Source: an uncultured Alphaproteobacteria bacterium (GTDB lineage: Bacteria > Pseudomonadota > Alphaproteobacteria > Caulobacterales > Hyphomonadaceae). Taken from it: a stretch of 37,439 nt of DNA. Made by a program: the position numbers and the translations under genes. A model generated the notes under the pieces. The model did no database searches, was not told the DNA's origin, and was given only the letters and a program-made list of their open reading frames with translations. The DNA lies in contig CAIKXW010000415.1 of assembly GCA_903831485.1 (NCBI GenBank), positions 1 through 37,439 on the forward strand. The letters run 5' to 3'. Positions 24,689 to 34,619 of this stretch are shown here, piece by piece (positions within the stretch are counted from its first letter, which is position 1; each line of letters begins with the position of its first letter).

Positions 24689-27600
24689 TCAAGAGTAGGT
24701 CTGAAGCGCCCCGGCTTCAAGCGGGCGTGTCTTAAGAACACGAATGGCCTGCACAACGGCCCGGGCGCCCGAAATCGTCGTGTAATAGGGAATACCCTGC
24801 GCCAGGGCGGCCCGGCGGATCGATGCCGAATCGAGAAGGGATTGCGCCCCCTCCGTGGTGTTGAACACTAGCTGGACCTTGCCGTTGATCAGGGCGTCGA
24901 CGACGTGGGGCTGGCCCTCGGCGACCTTGTTGACGGGCTGGACGTTGATGCCCTTGTCCGCGAGGTATTTTGCGGTTCCCGCGGTTGCGATGATGGTGAA
25001 GCCAAGCGCCGCAATATCGCGGGCGGGCTGTTCTATGGCCGGTTTGTCGCTCTCGCGGACCGAAATGAACACGCAGCCAGATGCGGGCAGCGACATGCTG
25101 GCGGCGATCTGGGCCTTGAGGTAGGCGGCGTCGAACGACGTATCGATGCCCATGACTTCGCCGGTGGAGCGCATCTCCGGTCCGAGCAGGGGATCGACGC
25201 CGGGGAAGCGCGAGAACGGGAACACGGCTTCCTTCACCGCAAAGCGCTTGCCGACGATCGGGCCGGCGCCGACGCCGAAGGAGGCGAGGCTCTCGCCGAC
25301 CATGACCTTTGCGGCGATCGAGGCGAAGGGCTGGCCCACCGCCTTGGCGACGAAGGGCACTGTACGCGAGGCGCGCGGATTGGCTTCGAGGACGTAGATC
25401 TCCTCGCCCTTGACCGCGAACTGCACGTTCATCAGGCCCTTGACGTTGAGCGCCATGGCGAGCTTGCGCGCCTGGTCGGCGAGACGATCTACAATCTCAT
25501 TGCCCAGCGTGTATGGCGGGATCGAGCAGGCGCTATCGCCCGAATGGATGCCGGCTTCCTCGATATGTTCCATGATGCCTGCGACGTGCGTGGTCTTGCC
25601 GTCTGACAGCGCGTCGACATCGACTTCGATTGCGTCGGCGAGATAGCGGTCGACGAGCAGTGGCGTATCGCCTGAGACCTGCACGGCTTCGCGGACGTAG
25701 CGTTTGAGGTCGGCCTCGTCGTGGACGATCTCCATGGCGCGGCCGCCGAGCACGAAGCTGGGACGTAGCATCACGGGATAGCCGATGCGGTTGGCGGCGG
25801 CGATCGCTTCGGCATCGGTGCGCGCAATGGCGCTGGGCGCCTGCTTCAGGCCGATGCGGTCGATCAGCTGCGAGAACAGTTCGCGGTCTTCGGCGAGGTC
25901 AATCGAGTCGGGCGTGGTGCCGAGGATCGGTGCGCCGGAGGCCTTGAGGCCCTGCGCAAGCTTCAGCGGTGTCTGGCCGCCGAACTGGACGATGACGCCC
26001 ATGAAGTCGCCGGTGGACTGCTCGACATGGATGATCTCGGTGACGTCTTCGAGCGTCAACTGCTCGAAGTAGAGACGGTCGGACGTGTCGTAGTCGGTCG
26101 ACACCGTTTCCGGATTGCAGTTCACCATGATGGACTCGATCTTGAGATCGGCCATGGCGAAGGCGGCGTGGCAGCAGCAGTAATCGAACTCGATGCCCTG
26201 GCCGATCCGGTTGGGACCGCCGCCGAGGATCATCGCCTTCTTGCGCGTCGAGGGCTCAGCCTCGTTCTGCGCGGGGACGGCCTTGCCATCCGGGCCGATC
26301 CAGCCCTGTTCGTAGGTCGAATAGAGATAGGGCGTGCGCGCGGCGAACTCGGCAGCGCAGGTGTCGATGCGCTTGAACACGGGCCGGACGCCTGCCTTGT
26401 GGCGCGCGGTACGGACGTTGAGTTCTGTATTGCCTGTCAGCTTGGCGAGGCGGACGTCTGAGAAGCCCATCGCCTTGATGCGGGTCCACTCTGCAGCGTC
26501 CTTCGGAAGGCCTGCCTTCTTGATCGAAGCTTCTTCCGCGATGATCTCGGAGATCTGGCGCAGGAACCATTTGTCGATCCTGGACGCGGTGTGGACCTCG
26601 TCGATGCTCAGGCCTTCGCGGAAAGCCTGGCCGACATTCAGCAGGCGCTTTTCGGTCGGGCGCGAGATCGAGGCGACCAGCGACGAGCGGTCGCCGGCGC
26701 TCGGAATGTCTTGTTCGTCAAAGCCGGAAATCCCGGTTTCCAGCGAGCGCAGCGCCTTCTGCAGCGCTTCATGGAACGTGCGGCCGATGGCCATCGCCTC
26801 GCCGACAGACTTCATCTGCGTCGTCAGCGTCTGGATCTGGTAGTTCAGCGCCGGGTCCGTGCTCTTGTACTTCTCGAACGCAAAGCGCGGGATTTTCACG
26901 ACGACATAATCGATCGTCGGCTCGAACGAGGCCGGGGTGACGCCGGTGATATCGTTGGTCAGTTCGTCAAGCGTGTAGCCGACGGCGAGCTTCGCTGCGA
27001 CTTTCGCGATTGGGAAGCCGGTGGCTTTCGAGGCCAGCGCCGAAGACCGCGACACGCGCGGGTTCATCTCGATGACGACGAGGCGGCCATCGTCGGGGTT
27101 TACCGCGAACTGCACGTTCGATCCGCCGGTCTCGACGCCGATCTCGCGCAGCACGGCGATCGAGGCGTTGCGCATTACCTGGTATTCGCGGTCGGTGAGC
27201 GTGAGGGCGGGAGCGACGGTGATCGAGTCGCCCGTGTGGACGCCCATCGGATCGACGTTCTCGATCGAGCAGATGATGATGCAGTTGTCCGCCTTGTCGC
27301 GAACGACCTCCATCTCGAATTCCTTCCAGCCGAGCAGGCTCTCGTCGATCAGCACCTGGCTGACCGGCGACATCTGCAGGCCGCGGGTGACGATGTCCTC
27401 GAACTCCTGCCGGTTGTACGCGACGCCGCCGCCAAGGCCGCCAAGCGTGAAGGCAGGACGCACGATGCAGGGAAGGCCGACGATCTCCATCTGCTTCATC
27501 GCTTCGATGAAGCCGGCCTTGAGGTCGTAGGTGACCTTGCCGTCGACGTTGGAAAGCTCGGGCGAAGCCACGATTGCCGAGCGTGGGCTTTCGAGTCCGA

Positions 27601-28015
27601 TGCGGTCCATCGCCTCGCGGAACTTCTTGCGGTCCTCGGCTTTTTCGATCGCCTCAGCCTTCGCGCCAATCATCTCGACGCCGTACTTCGCGAGCACGCC
27701 CATCTGTTCCAGCTTCAGCGCGCAGTTGAGCGCCGTCTGGCCGCCCATGGTGGGCAGCAGGGCGTCGGGCCTTTCCTTGGCGATGATTGTCGCAACCATC
27801 TCGGGCGTGATCGGCTCGATGTAGGTTGCATCCGCCAGCTCAGGATCGGTCATGATCGTGGCGGGGTTCGAATTGACCAGGATAACGCGGTAGCCTTCCG
27901 ACTTCAGCGCCTTGATCGCCTGCACGCCTGAATAGTCGAATTCGCACGCCTGGCCGATGACGATCGGGCCTGCCCCGATGACCAGGATTGACTTGATGTC
28001 TGTGCGCTTGGGCAT
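24689..28015 (-). CDS. carB: Carbamoyl-phosphate synthase large chain
   Basis: Makes carbamoyl phosphate from bicarbonate, ammonia and two ATP for pyrimidines and arginine. From ATG 28015 it has 1108 residues. The start [20 protein letters not shown] and the repeated synthase halves ([27 protein letters not shown]) are visible, as are paired ATP-grasp blocks ([20 protein letters not shown] and [20 protein letters not shown]) and a C-terminal MGS-like allosteric domain. An open frame extends 26 codons upstream but has no start support. carA lies 3.9 kb upstream rather than adjacent; greA follows. Confidence 0.97.
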   Translation of the reverse strand: MPKRTDIKSILVIGAGPIVIGQACEFDYSGVQAIKALKSEGYRVILVNSNPATIMTDPELADATYIEPITPEMVATIIAKERPDALLPTMGGQTALNCALKLEQMGVLAKYGVEMIGAKAEAIEKAEDRKKFREAMDRIGLESPRSAIVASPELSNVDGKVTYDLKAGFIEAMKQMEIVGLPCIVRPAFTLGGLGGGVAYNRQEFEDIVTRGLQMSPVSQVLIDESLLGWKEFEMEVVRDKADNCIIICSIENVDPMGVHTGDSITVAPALTLTDREYQVMRNASIAVLREIGVETGGSNVQFAVNPDDGRLVVIEMNPRVSRSSALASKATGFPIAKVAAKLAVGYTLDELTNDITGVTPASFEPTIDYVVVKIPRFAFEKYKSTDPALNYQIQTLTTQMKSVGEAMAIGRTFHEALQKALRSLETGISGFDEQDIPSAGDRSSLVASISRPTEKRLLNVGQAFREGLSIDEVHTASRIDKWFLRQISEIIAEEASIKKAGLPKDAAEWTRIKAMGFSDVRLAKLTGNTELNVRTARHKAGVRPVFKRIDTCAAEFAARTPYLYSTYEQGWIGPDGKAVPAQNEAEPSTRKKAMILGGGPNRIGQGIEFDYCCCHAAFAMADLKIESIMVNCNPETVSTDYDTSDRLYFEQLTLEDVTEIIHVEQSTGDFMGVIVQFGGQTPLKLAQGLKASGAPILGTTPDSIDLAEDRELFSQLIDRIGLKQAPSAIARTDAEAIAAANRIGYPVMLRPSFVLGGRAMEIVHDEADLKRYVREAVQVSGDTPLLVDRYLADAIEVDVDALSDGKTTHVAGIMEHIEEAGIHSGDSACSIPPYTLGNEIVDRLADQARKLAMALNVKGLMNVQFAVKGEEIYVLEANPRASRTVPFVAKAVGQPFASIAAKVMVGESLASFGVGAGPIVGKRFAVKEAVFPFSRFPGVDPLLGPEMRSTGEVMGIDTSFDAAYLKAQIAASMSLPASGCVFISVRESDKPAIEQPARDIAALGFTIIATAGTAKYLADKGINVQPVNKVAEGQPHVVDALINGKVQLVFNTTEGAQSLLDSASIRRAALAQGIPYYTTISGARAVVQAIRVLKTRPLEAGALQTYS

Positions 28016-28060
28016 GTCACCTGACGAGGCTGGTAGAGGGCAAATTGGCGGTGGGTTTAT

Positions 28061-28077
28061 CGGGGGGGAGCCCCCCG
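28061..28077. promoter_or_regulatory. GC hairpin between ogt and carB
   Basis: CGGGGGG (28061-28067) and CCCCCCG (28071-28077) form a perfect 7-bp stem with a 3-base loop, 45 bases before the carB start. No T tract follows on the minus strand. It may end ogt transcription weakly or sit in the carB leader. Confidence 0.25.
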
Positions 28078-28099
28078 CGCAACCCTCGTTCAACTGTCA

Positions 28100-28642
28100 T
28101 CACCCTGGGCCAAACAGGTCGGCTTGCGCGGCCGCCGGCGCCCCTTCGATTGCCAGCAATTTCAGCTTCGTCTGGACGCCGCCCCGCGCCGTGAACCCGC
28201 CGAGCTTGCCGCCCGCCGCCGTCACGCGGTGGCACGGCACGACGATCGGCCACGGATTGCGCCCCAGCACCCCGCCCACCTGCTGGGCCAGATGGCGGTC
28301 GCCGATTCTCAATGCGATTGCGCCATATGTCATTGTCTCGCCCGGTGGTATCCGCCGCGTGATCGCATAGACCTTTGCGTTGAACTCAGGGACGCCGGAG
28401 AGATCGAGCCGCGCTTCCAGCAACATCGGCTTCTCGCCGCGCAGCAGGGCGCGGATGCCATCGATCACGCCAGCCACCTCCGGCGGCGTCCCGGCTTCGA
28501 CCACGCCTGGAAAGCGGCGAAGCAGGGAAGCCCGCCCAACCGTCTGGTCCCGCTCGGGCAGATGAGCGCCGATCAAGCCGTTGTTGCCCCAGGCGATTCC
28601 CGTCCACCCGATGGCGGTCTCGAAAAGGGCGTACTGGTGCAT
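28100..28642 (-). CDS. ogt: Methylated-DNA-[protein]-cysteine S-methyltransferase
   Basis: Suicide repair protein that takes the methyl group from O6-methylguanine onto its own cysteine. From ATG 28642 it has 180 residues. The C-terminal domain carries FNAKVYAITRRIPPGETMTY, the helix-turn-helix with arginine finger, GRNPWPIVVPCHRV with the acceptor Cys at about 137, and GGFTARGGVQTKLKLLAIEG. The N-terminal domain is weakly conserved, as usual. The gene is divergent from the secreted-protein gene at 28792. Whether it is Ogt or another MGMT subtype cannot be settled here. Confidence 0.9.
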   Translation of the reverse strand: MHQYALFETAIGWTGIAWGNNGLIGAHLPERDQTVGRASLLRRFPGVVEAGTPPEVAGVIDGIRALLRGEKPMLLEARLDLSGVPEFNAKVYAITRRIPPGETMTYGAIALRIGDRHLAQQVGGVLGRNPWPIVVPCHRVTAAGGKLGGFTARGGVQTKLKLLAIEGAPAAAQADLFGPG

Positions 28643-28791
28643 CCTCGGAACATAAGGGTGATCAGGCGATTCCACAGCCGGATTCCGGACAGCATAGCCG
28701 ACCAATCCCCCACATTTGTCTTGCCAGACAAGCCCGCCGCCGGAACACTCCGGAAGGCAGATGCGGCGCGGCGCGCGGAGCAGGGTGTTCC

Positions 28792-29871
28792 ATGAAGATG
28801 ACCGGATATCTCCAGCGAGCTCTACTTGCCTGTTTGCTCCTTGGAACAATGGGCGCACCCCCAGCTGCAGCACAGATGGCGATGCCCGTCGTGAAGCCAG
28901 GCTACGAGCCGCCCCGCCTCGCGAGCGGCAAGCCGGACCTTGGCGGCGTCTGGACCAACGCCAGTTCGACCAATCTCGAACGCGCCCGCGAGCTCGGCGA
29001 CCAGGTAATCTACTCCGATGCCGAGATGGCGAAGATCGAAGGCGATACCTTCACCCGTAACGCGCGCATCAACGCGCCGACGGCCAGGGAGGTGCAGGAA
29101 ACCTGGACGACGATCGCGCGTGGCCCCGACACGCTGGATGAATGTCGGGGCGGCTCTCGCGGGGTCAATTGCGGCTACAATGCCGGCTGGACCGATCCGG
29201 GCGACTGGGTGATGCGCGTCAACGGGCAGGGCCGCACGTCGCTCATCACCTATCCCGGCAATGGCCGCATCCCCGCCCGCGTCTCCGGCGCCGACGCCGG
29301 CCGCGCCCGTATCGTCCAGTCCAGCGAAGCCGACACCACGCGCGGCGAAGCCGATAATCCGGAAGATCGCTCGCTGGGCGAACGCTGCATCATGAGCTTC
29401 GGCGTCTCCTCCGGCCCGGTGATGACCGACCAGCTCTACAACAATACCTATCAGTTCGTGCAGACGGTCGACCATTTCGCCATCTGGGTCGAGATGGTGC
29501 ACGATGTCCGTATCATCCCGATCGGCGGCAAGCATCGCTCCGACGGCATTCGCCCGTGGATGGGCGACTCCATCGCCTCATGGGATGGCGATACGCTGGT
29601 GGTCGAAACGGTCGGCTTCCACCCGCGCCAGAATGTGCGCGGCGGCGGGCCAAACATGAAGGTCACCGAGCGCTTCACGCGCGTCGCGGTAGACCGGCTT
29701 CACTATGCTTTCCATGTCGAGGATCCGGCGACGTGGGTCGAGCCGTGGGGGGGCGAGTATGAATTCGCCTCAGTCGAGGGCGCCGTCTACGAATACGCCT
29801 GCCATGAAGGCAATCACGGCCTTATCGGAATTCTCGGCGGCGCCCGAGCAGAGGATGCGGCGGCCAAGTAG
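28792..29871 (+). CDS. Secreted protein of an uncharacterised family
   Basis: Exported protein of 359 residues. The signal peptide MKMTGYLQRALLACLLLGTM...PPAAA is cleaved before QMAMP. The mature part starts RLASGKPDLGGVWTNASS and contains EMVHDVRIIPIGGKH, WMGDSIASWDGDTLVVETVG, VTERFTRVAVDRLHY and VYEYACHEGNHGLIGILGGA. I recognise these blocks from a large group of periplasmic proteins of unknown function abundant in Acidobacteria and some alphaproteobacteria, which often occur in multiple copies. Conserved His, Asp, Glu and Cys in these blocks suggest a metal or catalytic site, but no reaction is known to me. It is alone between divergent ogt and the convergent MBL gene. Confidence 0.75.
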   Translation: MKMTGYLQRALLACLLLGTMGAPPAAAQMAMPVVKPGYEPPRLASGKPDLGGVWTNASSTNLERARELGDQVIYSDAEMAKIEGDTFTRNARINAPTAREVQETWTTIARGPDTLDECRGGSRGVNCGYNAGWTDPGDWVMRVNGQGRTSLITYPGNGRIPARVSGADAGRARIVQSSEADTTRGEADNPEDRSLGERCIMSFGVSSGPVMTDQLYNNTYQFVQTVDHFAIWVEMVHDVRIIPIGGKHRSDGIRPWMGDSIASWDGDTLVVETVGFHPRQNVRGGGPNMKVTERFTRVAVDRLHYAFHVEDPATWVEPWGGEYEFASVEGAVYEYACHEGNHGLIGILGGARAEDAAAK

Positions 29872-29876
29872 CCGCC

Positions 29877-30611
29877 TTAGGTATACCTCTTCGCTGTCTT
29901 CTGGTCGAACGTGTCGCCGTCGGTCTTCTGCGCGCCGGCATAGCCCGTGAGCCTGTCGGCGACGAACGGGTTGGAGCGGCGCTCCTGACCGAACGTGCTG
30001 GTCGGGCCGTGGCCCGGCACGAACGTCATGTCGTCGCCCAGTGGCCAGAGTTTTTCCGTGATCGAGTCGATCAACTGCTGGTGATTGCCGCGCGGAAAAT
30101 CGGTGCGGCCGATCGAGCCCTGGAACAGGACGTCGCCGACGAAGGCGATATGCGCGTCGCGGTTGTGGATCACGACATGGCCAGGCGTGTGGCCGGGCGT
30201 GTGCGAGACATCGAACTTGACGCCTTCGAGTTCGAGCACGTCGCCGTCTTCGAGATAGCGATCCGGGGTGACGTTCTTGAGTCCCGTAAGGCCGTAGCGA
30301 TCGGCCGAGCTTTCGACCTGGTCGAGCCAGAACTGGTCGTCCTTGTGCGGGCCGATCACGGGGACGCCTGTGCGCTCGCGGATTTCGGCAGCGGCCCCGG
30401 CGTGGTCGAGGTGGCCGTGCGTCAGCCACATCTCCTTCAGCGTCAGGCCGAAATGGTCGAGCGCACCCATGAGCGTTTCGGTGTCGCCGCCGGGATCGAC
30501 CAGGACGGCATGCTTGGTCTCAGTATCCCAGATCAACGAGCAGTTCTGCTGCAGCGGCGTGACCGGGATGATCCGGATCTGGAGGCGGGTTTCAGGGCGT
30601 GCGTCGGACAT
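29877..30611 (-). CDS. MBL-fold metallo-hydrolase (glyoxalase II/YcbL-like)
   Basis: Beta-lactamase-fold hydrolase of 244 residues, probably cytosolic (no signal). It has LTHGHLDHAG (metal ligands His 65, His 67, Asp 69, His 70), HTPGHTPGHVVI, FVGDVLFQGSIGRTDFP and FVPGHGPTSTFGQER. The order and the short C-terminus match the YcbL-type glyoxalase II subgroup rather than full GloB, which has an extra helical domain. Likely thioester hydrolysis. It ends 5 bases from the convergent secreted-protein gene. Confidence 0.88.
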   Translation of the reverse strand: MSDARPETRLQIRIIPVTPLQQNCSLIWDTETKHAVLVDPGGDTETLMGALDHFGLTLKEMWLTHGHLDHAGAAAEIRERTGVPVIGPHKDDQFWLDQVESSADRYGLTGLKNVTPDRYLEDGDVLELEGVKFDVSHTPGHTPGHVVIHNRDAHIAFVGDVLFQGSIGRTDFPRGNHQQLIDSITEKLWPLGDDMTFVPGHGPTSTFGQERRSNPFVADRLTGYAGAQKTDGDTFDQKTAKRYT

Positions 30612-30650
30612 GCCCTCTAGATGGCTGTCCTGCCGGCCGGAGGCAAGCGG

Positions 30651-31775
30651 TCAGTGCGTACGGCGGCGGCGGGGGGCGAAGCCGAGAGCGGGATTCTCGC
30701 TGAGGACCTGCGAGCGGAGCGAGGTGAGCGTCAGGCGGGTTTCCTCGAGGCGGTCGAGCTTAGCGGCGAGGCTTTCGATGCCGTTGTAGGCAAGGCGCTT
30801 CATCTCGCGCCGGCCGAGGCTGACGGTTTCGAGGATGATACCGGAGACGAGGCTGATGCAAGAGAGAACCGCCAGCGTCCCGCACAGGAAGGCTGTCGGG
30901 AAACGCGGCACGAGGCCGGTGGCCATGAACTCCGCGATGATCGGGGCGGCGAGGACGAGGCTGGTCAGCATGATCGCGGCTGAGAGGGCGCCGAAGAAGA
31001 GCAGGGGGCGTTCATCCCGCATCAGGCGGCCGATCGTGCCGAGGATGCGGAAGCCGTCCTTGAAGGTGGACAGTTTGGACTCGGAGCCTTCCGGCCGCGC
31101 GCCATAGGGCGTCTGGACTTCGGTGGTGATCATGTCGAGTTCGAGGGCGTGGACGGTTAGTTCGGTTTCCGTCTCGAAGCCTGAAGCAAGAGCTGGGAAG
31201 GATTTCACGAAGCGACGCGAGAAAGCGCGGTAGCCCGACAGCATGTCGGTGAAGCGGTCGCCGAAGATCCCGGAGACAAGGCCCGTCAGCATGCGATTGC
31301 CGAAACGATGGCCGGCGCGATAGGCGGCTTTGTCCTCTGTGATCCGAGCGCCGACGACCATGTCGGCTTGTGTCTCGATCAGCCGCGAGACGAGTCGTGG
31401 GGCCGATGCTGCATCATAGGTCGCATCGCCATCGACCATCACATAGACGTCGGCCTCGATGTCCGAGAACATGCGGCGGACGACATGGCCTTTGCCCTGA
31501 AGTGGTTCACGACGAACGATGGCGCCGGCTTCGCGGGCGATCGTGGCGGTGTTGTCGTGGCTGTTGTTGTCGTAGACGAAGATGCGGGCGTTCGGCAGGG
31601 CAACGCGGAATGATTTGACGACGTCGGCGATCGTCTTCGCTTCGTTGTAGGCCGGGATCAGCACAGCGATGTCGACGTGACGGATCGCGGGCGAGATCTG
31701 CTGGCCGACTGCATGGAGCGCTGCTTCTGCAGCGGCCAGGCGTTCGTGGATGTTCGCGTTTCTGTCGACAGACAT
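30651..31775 (-). CDS. Family 2 glycosyltransferase with two C-terminal membrane helices
   Basis: GT2 enzyme of 374 residues, probably transferring a sugar from a nucleotide-sugar to a lipid or polyprenyl phosphate at the inner membrane. The GT-A core has IAVLIPAYNEAKTIADVVKS, VYDNNSHDNTATIA, VMVDGDATYDA (the DxD metal motif) and TDMLSGYRAFSRRFVKSFPA. Two helices follow (LLFFGALSAAIMLTSLVLAA and TAFLCGTLAVLSCISLVSGI), as in dolichol-phosphate-mannose-synthase-like bacterial enzymes, and a basic tail ends FAPRRRRTH. It lies between carA and the MBL gene. Confidence 0.88.
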   Translation of the reverse strand: MSVDRNANIHERLAAAEAALHAVGQQISPAIRHVDIAVLIPAYNEAKTIADVVKSFRVALPNARIFVYDNNSHDNTATIAREAGAIVRREPLQGKGHVVRRMFSDIEADVYVMVDGDATYDAASAPRLVSRLIETQADMVVGARITEDKAAYRAGHRFGNRMLTGLVSGIFGDRFTDMLSGYRAFSRRFVKSFPALASGFETETELTVHALELDMITTEVQTPYGARPEGSESKLSTFKDGFRILGTIGRLMRDERPLLFFGALSAAIMLTSLVLAAPIIAEFMATGLVPRFPTAFLCGTLAVLSCISLVSGIILETVSLGRREMKRLAYNGIESLAAKLDRLEETRLTLTSLRSQVLSENPALGFAPRRRRTH

Positions 31776-31886
31776 GGTCGCCCCTGTGTTCCAGATTGGG
31801 CCACGTTGCCACGTCCGGATGAAGGAGCGGTTGCCGAGTTCCTTATGAAGTATGAGCGGCGGTGAAAGGTTTTGGTGACCTTTTGC

Positions 31887-33044
31887 CTACGCTTTCCGCT
31901 CCGCCATCATCTTCGCGAAGCGCTCGAACAGGTAGAACGAGTCCTGCGGACCAGGGCTCGCTTCGGGGTGGTGCTGCACCGAGATGATCGGCTTGCCGGC
32001 AACGCTGAGGCCGCAATTGCTCCCATCGAAAAGAGAACGATGCGATTCCTCGACGCCGGGCGGCAGTGTGTCGATGTCGACGGTGAATCCGTGGTTCATC
32101 GAGACGATCTCGACCTTGCCCGTGGTGAAGTCTTTCACCGGATGGTTCGCGCCGTGATGGCCTTGCGGCATTTTCTTCGTCTTCGCGCCGAGCGCCAGCG
32201 CGAGCATCTGGTGGCCGAGGCAGATGCCGAGGATCGGCACGCCGGAGGCGATGAGCTTCTTGATCTCCGGGCCGACGTATTGTGCGGTTGCCGCCGGATC
32301 GCCGGGGCCGTTGGAGAGCACGACGCCATCCGGCTTCAGTGCGAGGATGTCTTCGGCGCTGGTCTTCGCGGGAACAGCTGTGACCTTCGCGCCGACGGCG
32401 GCGAGGTTGCGGAGGATGTTCTTCTTCACGCCGAAGTCCATCAGCACGACGTGGAACCTGCCGCTATTGTGCGTCTCGAAGCCGTCGTTGATCGACCAGA
32501 GGCCGGCGGTTGACTCGAAGCGCTGGCCGCTTGTCACGTTGATGGCGAGGTCGGCGTTCTCGACGCCCTTCCATGTGCGCGCCGCTTCAATCAGAGCCTT
32601 TGCGTCGAGCTCGCCATCCGGCGCGTGGGCGATGGCGGATTTCGGCATGCCGAGTTCGCGGATGCGACGGGTGAGCGCGCGGGTGTCGACGCCGGAGAGG
32701 CCGATGATGTTGCGGCGGTTGAGCCAGACGCCGAGCTCGTCGGAGGCGCGCCAGCTCGACGGCAAGGTCGGCGGCGCCTTGAAGACGGCGCCGCGCGCGG
32801 CGTCCATGCCCTGCGCGGAGGATTCTTCCTGATCATCGGCGTTGGCGCCGACATTGCCGATGTGCGGGAAGGTGAAGAGGACAATCTGTTCGGCGTAGGA
32901 CGGGTCGGTCAGGATTTCCTGATAGCCCGTCATCGCGGTATTGAAGCAGAGCTCGCCGGCGGCGATGCCGGTTGCGCCATGCCCCTCGCCCCAGAAGATG
33001 GAGCCGTCCTCGAGGGCGAGCGCGCCTGTGGCAAGTTTCGTCAT
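31887..33044 (-). CDS. carA: Carbamoyl-phosphate synthase small chain
   Basis: Glutaminase subunit supplying ammonia to CarB. It has 385 residues. The N-terminal domain shows [35 protein letters not shown] and a [10 protein letters not shown] block. The amidotransferase domain has the nucleophile Cys in [16 protein letters not shown], and the catalytic His and Glu in [14 protein letters not shown]. It is separated from carB by four genes, one of which is on the opposite strand, so the subunits are not on one simple transcript. Confidence 0.97.
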   Translation of the reverse strand: MTKLATGALALEDGSIFWGEGHGATGIAAGELCFNTAMTGYQEILTDPSYAEQIVLFTFPHIGNVGANADDQEESSAQGMDAARGAVFKAPPTLPSSWRASDELGVWLNRRNIIGLSGVDTRALTRRIRELGMPKSAIAHAPDGELDAKALIEAARTWKGVENADLAINVTSGQRFESTAGLWSINDGFETHNSGRFHVVLMDFGVKKNILRNLAAVGAKVTAVPAKTSAEDILALKPDGVVLSNGPGDPAATAQYVGPEIKKLIASGVPILGICLGHQMLALALGAKTKKMPQGHHGANHPVKDFTTGKVEIVSMNHGFTVDIDTLPPGVEESHRSLFDGSNCGLSVAGKPIISVQHHPEASPGPQDSFYLFERFAKMMAERKA

Positions 33045-33162
33045 CTGGGGAGCCTCCGGTCGGGGCCACGCGACTCAAGGTGGAGGGCCGCGCAAACGGG
33101 CGCTAAGTAGGGGGGTGGTGGGGTAGCGTCAAGGCGCGGGCAGGCGGGGGCCTGCGCAACGC

Positions 33163-33804
33163 TCAGCCCGTCCAGCGTGTGGCCTTGGTGCTGGCCGTGG
33201 GGCGCTGGCGCTCCACCGGATTTTCCTTCGCCGTGCCGAGATAGATGAAGCCGGCGATCTGTTCGTGGCCGCTCATGCCGAGGGCGGCGTGGACGTGGCT
33301 GTCGTAGGCGGCGTCCTCGGTGATCCAGACGCCGGCCCAGCCCATCGCCTGAGATGCGATCAGGATGTTCTGGCAGAGGGCGCCGGCGCTGAGCTGCTGT
33401 TCCCAGGCAGGCGTCTTTTTCGGGTCGTGATGGTTGGGCGAGGAAATCACGCAGAGGATTACGGGAGCGCGCAGGGGCATGCGCATTGCGTCGGCGAGTT
33501 TTGCTTCTGGCGCGTCGGGGTCACGCAGGCTGTGGGCGGCGGCGAAGATTTCGCCTAGCTTGATGCGGGCGTCGCTTTCGATGATGAGCACGCGCCAGGG
33601 CTCGAGCTTGCGATGGTCCGGCACGCGCATGCCGAGGCGGAGGATGGCGTCGAGGTCTTCCGCTGAAGGGCCGGGCTCCGTGAGCGCCGACACGGGCGTA
33701 GAGCGGCGCAGCGCGAGGAGGCGCAGCGTTTCGGGCGATGGGTGCGCCGGATCGAGCGGAGCGCCGAAGTCTGGTTCAGGCGGGAGATCCGGGCGGATGG
33801 GCAT
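33163..33804 (-). CDS. Nitroreductase family protein (YdjA-like)
   Basis: FMN-dependent NAD(P)H oxidoreductase of 213 residues. The N-terminal half includes LALRRSTPVSALTEPGPSAE and LGMRVPDHRKLEPWRVLIIE (FMN-binding Arg/Ser region of YdjA-type enzymes), then SAGALCQNILIASQAMGWAG and a final GFIYLGTAKENP. YdjA-type members are minimal nitroreductases with unknown physiological substrates. It starts 2 bases after the stop of the upstream DsbA-like gene, so the two form an operon. Confidence 0.9.
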   Translation of the reverse strand: MPIRPDLPPEPDFGAPLDPAHPSPETLRLLALRRSTPVSALTEPGPSAEDLDAILRLGMRVPDHRKLEPWRVLIIESDARIKLGEIFAAAHSLRDPDAPEAKLADAMRMPLRAPVILCVISSPNHHDPKKTPAWEQQLSAGALCQNILIASQAMGWAGVWITEDAAYDSHVHAALGMSGHEQIAGFIYLGTAKENPVERQRPTASTKATRWTG

Positions 33805-33806
33805 GC

Positions 33807-34475
33807 CTAGTGAGTCTCGCCTGGGGCGTGATCGTGACCGTCATTGACCGGTTGTTCGGGGATCGCGCCACCCGTGAGGGCGGCGTCGATCAGCGGCTTG
33901 ATCGTGCGCCAGTCGCTGCTGGCGAGCACGACGCCGTTGAGGACGAAAGTGGGCGTCGAGTCGATGCCCTTGCCCTGTGCGTCGGCACGCACGTCATTGA
34001 TGCGGCGGATGATGGTGCGATCGTTGATGCAGGACTGGACCTGCTCCGGGCTCATGCGGAATTCGGCGCCGAGCGCGTTGAGCTCTGTCATCGCCTCGCC
34101 CTTGCTGCTTTCGGTGACGATCTGTTCCTGGCGCTCCATGGCTTCGTCGATCACGGAGTAGAACTCTTCGGCGCCGGCGCAGCGGGCGATGGCGAAGATG
34201 CCGGCGTCGATGGCGCCGTGGATGGCAAACTCGCGGAAGACGAACTTGATCTTGCCGGTGTCGACATAGTCGCGCTTCACCTCGGGCCAGAAGTTATCGT
34301 GCCAGGCCTTGCAGGCGGGGCAGGTGGGCGAGCCGTATTCGACCAGCGTAACCTTCGCATCGGCCGGGCCGATGGCTGCATCACCCACGACGGGGATCAG
34401 CTCGGTGCGCCCGGCGGGCGCGCAGGCGGCAAGCGACAGGCCGAGAAGGGCGGTTGCGAGGGATTTCAGATACAT
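33807..34475 (-). CDS. DsbA-family thioredoxin-like lipoprotein
   Basis: Envelope thiol-disulfide oxidoreductase. From ATG 34475 it has 222 residues with a lipoprotein signal MYLKSLATALLGLSLAAC (lipid Cys 18), a thioredoxin fold starting VTLVEYGSPTCPAC (redox pair Cys 52 and Cys 55), an inserted helical domain, and the cis-Pro segment STPTFVLNG. The tail NDGHDHAPGETH is His-rich and could bind metal. A longer frame extends upstream but crosses the palindromic element and has no start support. It is the first gene of a two-gene unit with the nitroreductase. Confidence 0.88.
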   Translation of the reverse strand: MYLKSLATALLGLSLAACAPAGRTELIPVVGDAAIGPADAKVTLVEYGSPTCPACKAWHDNFWPEVKRDYVDTGKIKFVFREFAIHGAIDAGIFAIARCAGAEEFYSVIDEAMERQEQIVTESSKGEAMTELNALGAEFRMSPEQVQSCINDRTIIRRINDVRADAQGKGIDSTPTFVLNGVVLASSDWRTIKPLIDAALTGGAIPEQPVNDGHDHAPGETH

Positions 34476-34530
34476 CGTGGGCTCCGGCTTGGTCGGGGCG
34501 GAACCTAGAGGGTTGGTTGCGAAGAGGGAA

Positions 34531-34593
34531 TAGGGAGTGGGCAATAGGCAGTCGTGCGGGCTTTTCTTCCTGTTCCCGACTGCATACTCCCTA
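34531..34593. repeat. Nested palindrome (REP/MITE-like) in a divergent promoter region
   Basis: TAGGGAGT (34531-34538) pairs with ACTCCCTA (34586-34593), and inside it GCAGTCG (34548-34554) pairs with CGACTGC (34577-34583). The GGGAATAGGGAGTGGGCAAT-type sequence resembles interspersed repeats I have seen in other alphaproteobacteria. It fills most of the space between the DsbA-like and NUDIX genes and may affect both promoters. Confidence 0.5.
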
Positions 34594-34619
34594 GTGTCCC
34601 CCTGAGCGAAGCGACACGC

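Noticed and set aside
26591..27931. 446-codon plus-strand ORF inside carB
   Set aside because: Antisense to strongly conserved CarB sequence; no recognisable motif.
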